From Flavobacteriaceae bacterium (GTDB lineage: Bacteria; Bacteroidota; Bacteroidia; Flavobacteriales; Flavobacteriaceae): DNA of 9,294 nt. Position 1 is the first letter of the stretch. Every line of letters starts with the position of its first letter. The stretch spans positions 1-9,294 of the forward strand of contig JACXVH010000049.1 of the NCBI GenBank assembly GCA_014763515.1, in the 5' to 3' direction. Both the position numbers and the translations under genes were made by a program. Under the pieces are notes generated by a model. That model did no database searches and had not been told where the DNA came from. It was given only the letters and a program-made list of their open reading frames with translations. This document shows, in pieces, positions 7,718 through 9,294 of this stretch.

Positions 7718-8620
7718 TTAGATTTTTTCAGCTACTCTAAGTTTCGCACTTCTTGCTCTATTGTTAATTGCAATTTCTTCTTCTGTAGGTACAATTAACT
7801 TTTCTATAATTTTAAAAGGAACTTCAAAACGACCAAACATATCTCTTTCAGGCTCTCCTTCAAACATTCCATTTCGCATGTAACGCTTAACCAATCTATC
7901 TTCTAAAGAATGATACGAAATAACGCTTAGTCTTCCGCCTGGTTTTAATATCTCTAAAGATTGTTCTAAAAACTCTCTCAAAACATCAATTTCTTGATTC
8001 ACTTCAATACGAATAGCTTGATAAATTTGAGCCAATATCTTATTACTTTTATGCGCAGGCAAAAATTTAGAAAGCACCTGTTTCAATTGCTCAGTGTTTC
8101 TAATTTGTTTGTCTTTTCTAGCCGAAACAATAACATTTGCCATTGCTCCACCATTTTTCAATTCGCCATACTGAACAAAAACACGCTTTAAATCCTGCTC
8201 ATCATATTCATTTACCACATGATACGCACTTAAATCGCCACGACGATTCATTCGCATATCTAATTCCGCATCAAAACGTGTAGAAAAACCTCTTTCAGCC
8301 ACATCAAACTGATGTGAAGAAACACCAAAATCACCTAAAATACCATCTACTTCTTTAATGCCATGAAAACGCAAGAATCTCTTTATATTTCTAAAGTTTT
8401 CATTAATCAATAAAAACCTATCATCATCAATTGCATTGCGCAATGCATCTTCATCTTGATCAAAAGCTACTAACTTTCCATTTTCTCCCAACCTAGACAT
8501 GATTTCACGTGAATGCCCACCTCCACCGAAAGTAACATCTACATAAACTCCATCAGGCTTAATATTTAAACCATCAACCGTTTCCTTTAATAAAACCGGA
8601 TTATGATATTCCATCCTCAT
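7718..8620 (-). CDS. rsmH: RsmH (MraW), 16S rRNA m4C1402 methyltransferase
   Basis: RsmH is a cytoplasmic SAM-dependent methyltransferase that makes the N4 methylation of C1402 in the 16S rRNA decoding centre. The 300-residue protein shows the family motifs in order: VTFGGGGHS (29-37, SAM-binding loop), FDQD (53-56), GDFGVSSHQFD (96-106), RGFSTRFDAELDMRM (110-124), ISYHSLEDRLVKR (234-246) and NNRARSAKLR (286-295). Start choice is uncertain. The frame opens with TTG at 8623, then ATG at 8620 and ATG at 8614 (MEYHNPVLLK). I prefer the ATG at 8620, which overlaps mraZ by 20 bases; the conserved region begins at YHNPVLL, so either ATG retains it. The TTG has nothing to recommend it over the adjacent ATG. 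Overlap with mraZ suggests coupled translation. The stop is three bases before the ftsL-like gene. Confidence 0.95.
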   Translation of the reverse strand: MRMEYHNPVLLKETVDGLNIKPDGVYVDVTFGGGGHSREIMSRLGENGKLVAFDQDEDALRNAIDDDRFLLINENFRNIKRFLRFHGIKEVDGILGDFGVSSHQFDVAERGFSTRFDAELDMRMNRRGDLSAYHVVNEYDEQDLKRVFVQYGELKNGGAMANVIVSARKDKQIRNTEQLKQVLSKFLPAHKSNKILAQIYQAIRIEVNQEIDVLREFLEQSLEILKPGGRLSVISYHSLEDRLVKRYMRNGMFEGEPERDMFGRFEVPFKIIEKLIVPTEEEIAINNRARSAKLRVAEKI

Positions 8621-9071
8621 CAAAATTTAAATTCCCCATAACTTCTTCAGCTAAAGAAGCAAAATCATCAACCGAACTTTCTATAGAAGCTTCATAAAGA
8701 TTTTTATCCCAAATCTCAATAATATTTATAGACGAAGAAAGCACCACTTCTTTATCTATTTTAGCAAAAACAACCAAATTCTTTGGTATTAACAATCTAC
8801 CATTTGCATCAATCTCAACCACTTTAACTCCAGCTGTAAACCTTCTAATAAAATCGTCGTTCTTTTTTACAAAACGATTTAGCTTATTAATTTTTGCCAT
8901 CATTTTATTCCATTCCTCCATAGGATACAATTCCATGCAAGGCTGAAAAACAGATCTTTTCAAAACAAAACCAGCTTCCAAACCAGTCATTTGCTTCTTG
9001 AGCGCAACAGGAACCATAAGACGCCCTTTAGCATCTACTTTACATTCGTATGTTCCTATAAATGAATTCAT
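8601..9071 (-). CDS. mraZ: MraZ, AbrB-fold transcriptional regulator of the dcw operon
   Basis: MraZ is a DNA-binding protein that forms a ring-like oligomer and controls its own operon in E. coli and mollicutes. The 156-residue length is typical. Two tandem SpoVT/AbrB-like halves are visible, each with the signature DxxGR: DAKGRLMVP (13-21) and DANGRLLIP (88-96). The N-terminus MNSFIGTYECKVDAKGR matches the usual family start, which supports the ATG at 9071. The short leader upstream is A-rich with no clear Shine-Dalgarno sequence, as expected in Bacteroidota. It is the first gene of the cluster, and its 3' end overlaps the rsmH start. Three regularly spaced GTGG repeats directly upstream (9108-9133) are the likely binding site, so autoregulation of the whole operon is inferred. 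Confidence 0.95.
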   Translation of the reverse strand: MNSFIGTYECKVDAKGRLMVPVALKKQMTGLEAGFVLKRSVFQPCMELYPMEEWNKMMAKINKLNRFVKKNDDFIRRFTAGVKVVEIDANGRLLIPKNLVVFAKIDKEVVLSSSINIIEIWDKNLYEASIESSVDDFASLAEEVMGNLNFDEDGIS

Positions 9072-9090
9072 TTTTTAGCTTTGTTTCAGA

Positions 9091-9098
9091 CAAAAATA
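9091..9098 (-). promoter_or_regulatory. Candidate -7 promoter element for the dcw operon
   Basis: The minus strand reads TATTTTTG, an exact match to the Bacteroidota housekeeping -7 consensus TAnnTTTG, 19 bases upstream of the mraZ ATG. Transcription would then start only about 10-15 bases before the ATG, giving a short A-rich leader. The -33 partner is weak: the nearest TTG (9125-9123) is 24 bases upstream, longer than the usual spacing of about 19-21, and it lies inside the MraZ repeats. The call rests on the one motif and its position, in a very AT-rich region where chance matches occur. Confidence 0.5.
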
Positions 9099-9107
9099 TA
9101 AAATATT

Positions 9108-9133
9108 TACCACTTTTTACCACAAAACCCCAC
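9108..9133 (-). promoter_or_regulatory. Predicted MraZ operator: three GTGG repeats with exact 10-base period
   Basis: On the minus strand the core GTGG occurs at 9133-9130, 9123-9120 and 9113-9110, an exact 10-base step. Written as five-base units these are TGGGG, TGGTA and TGGTA, separated by five-base spacers (TTTTG, AAAAG). Known E. coli MraZ sites are TGGGN repeats separated by five bases, and mollicute sites have AAAGTG-type repeats; both features are matched here (AAAGTGG, AAAAGTGG). The site overlaps the expected -33 region and ends nine bases upstream of the candidate -7 element, which fits repression by promoter occlusion. A weaker AAAGTGT lies further up at 9157-9151 but is out of step by one base. 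Binding is inferred from pattern and position only. Confidence 0.75.
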
Positions 9134-9138
9134 TTTGT

Positions 9139-9294
9139 TAATAAGTTTTTACACTTTAAAAAATATTTTCTTACAAATAAAATTTCGGTAACTATTTAAA
9201 AAGTTAGCAAAAACAGCAGTTGGATAAAATCTAAAGCAAAAAACACTTGTATAATTTATTAACAAAACAAACTTGAAAACTAATTATCAAATAC
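9139..9294. other. Non-coding AT-rich region upstream of the mraZ operator
   Basis: No convincing reading frame, tRNA or terminator hairpin is visible in these 156 bases on either strand. An imperfect 18-base palindrome (9189-9206, TAACT arms around an A/T centre) and an isolated AAAGTGT on the minus strand (9157-9151) are the only structures noticed. The region may hold upstream promoter sequence for the operon or the edge of a neighbouring gene's control region beyond the window. Confidence 0.5.

Noticed and set aside
7042..8191. Plus-strand open frames opposite ftsI, the ftsL-like gene and rsmH
   Set aside because: Short, antisense to conserved genes, without recognisable motifs; no independent evidence of coding.
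9151..9157. AAAGTGT on the minus strand as a fourth MraZ half-site
   Set aside because: It is 21 bases, not 20, from the next repeat and lacks the GTGG core, so it breaks the strict 10-base period of the other three.
9189..9206. Imperfect 18-base palindrome TAACT...AGTTA upstream of the MraZ repeats
   Set aside because: The perfect arms are only five bases and the centre is A/T; such palindromes arise often by chance in sequence this AT-rich, and there is no second copy.
1..9294. Possibility of a mobile element, defence system or biosynthetic cluster within the window
   Set aside because: Every base from 1 to 9071 is taken up by a continuous dcw operon with gaps of at most eight bases, all genes are intact, and no inverted repeats, transposase, integrase or tRNA are seen.

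Overview
This is an AT-rich window that reads as one minus-strand operon: the division and cell wall (dcw) cluster of a Bacteroidota bacterium, most probably a member of the Flavobacteriaceae. The evidence is the gene content and order, the Bacteroidota-type FtsL-like protein, the enlarged MraY, the A-rich leaders without an obvious Shine-Dalgarno sequence, and a TAnnTTTG-type -7 element upstream of the first gene. I cannot fix the genus.

In transcription order (right to left) the layout is: a leader and control region (9072-9294), mraZ, rsmH (mraW), an ftsL-like gene, ftsI (a PBP with a PASTA domain), murE, mraY, murD, ftsW, and the first 21 codons of murG, which is cut by the left edge. Genes overlap by 4-20 bases or are separated by 1-8 bases. 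I see no internal terminator and no gap large enough for an internal promoter outside coding sequence. No RNA gene, mobile element, CRISPR array or plus-strand gene is supported; the plus-strand open frames are antisense shadows of well-conserved genes.

The products form one pathway. MurE and MurD add meso-diaminopimelate (predicted from a DNPR motif) and D-glutamate to the UDP-MurNAc peptide. MraY transfers phospho-MurNAc-pentapeptide to the lipid carrier, and MurG makes lipid II. FtsW polymerises and FtsI cross-links septal glycan, with the FtsL-like protein as a small divisome partner. MraZ is the likely regulator of the operon and RsmH methylates 16S rRNA. murF, which sits between murE and mraY in many proteobacterial clusters, is absent here.

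The most informative non-coding signal is upstream of mraZ: three GTGG-core repeats at an exact 10-base period (9108-9133), matching the known architecture of MraZ operators and lying just upstream of a Bacteroidota-type -7 element. Otherwise this is a conserved housekeeping region, and I found no convincing sign of an undescribed system.
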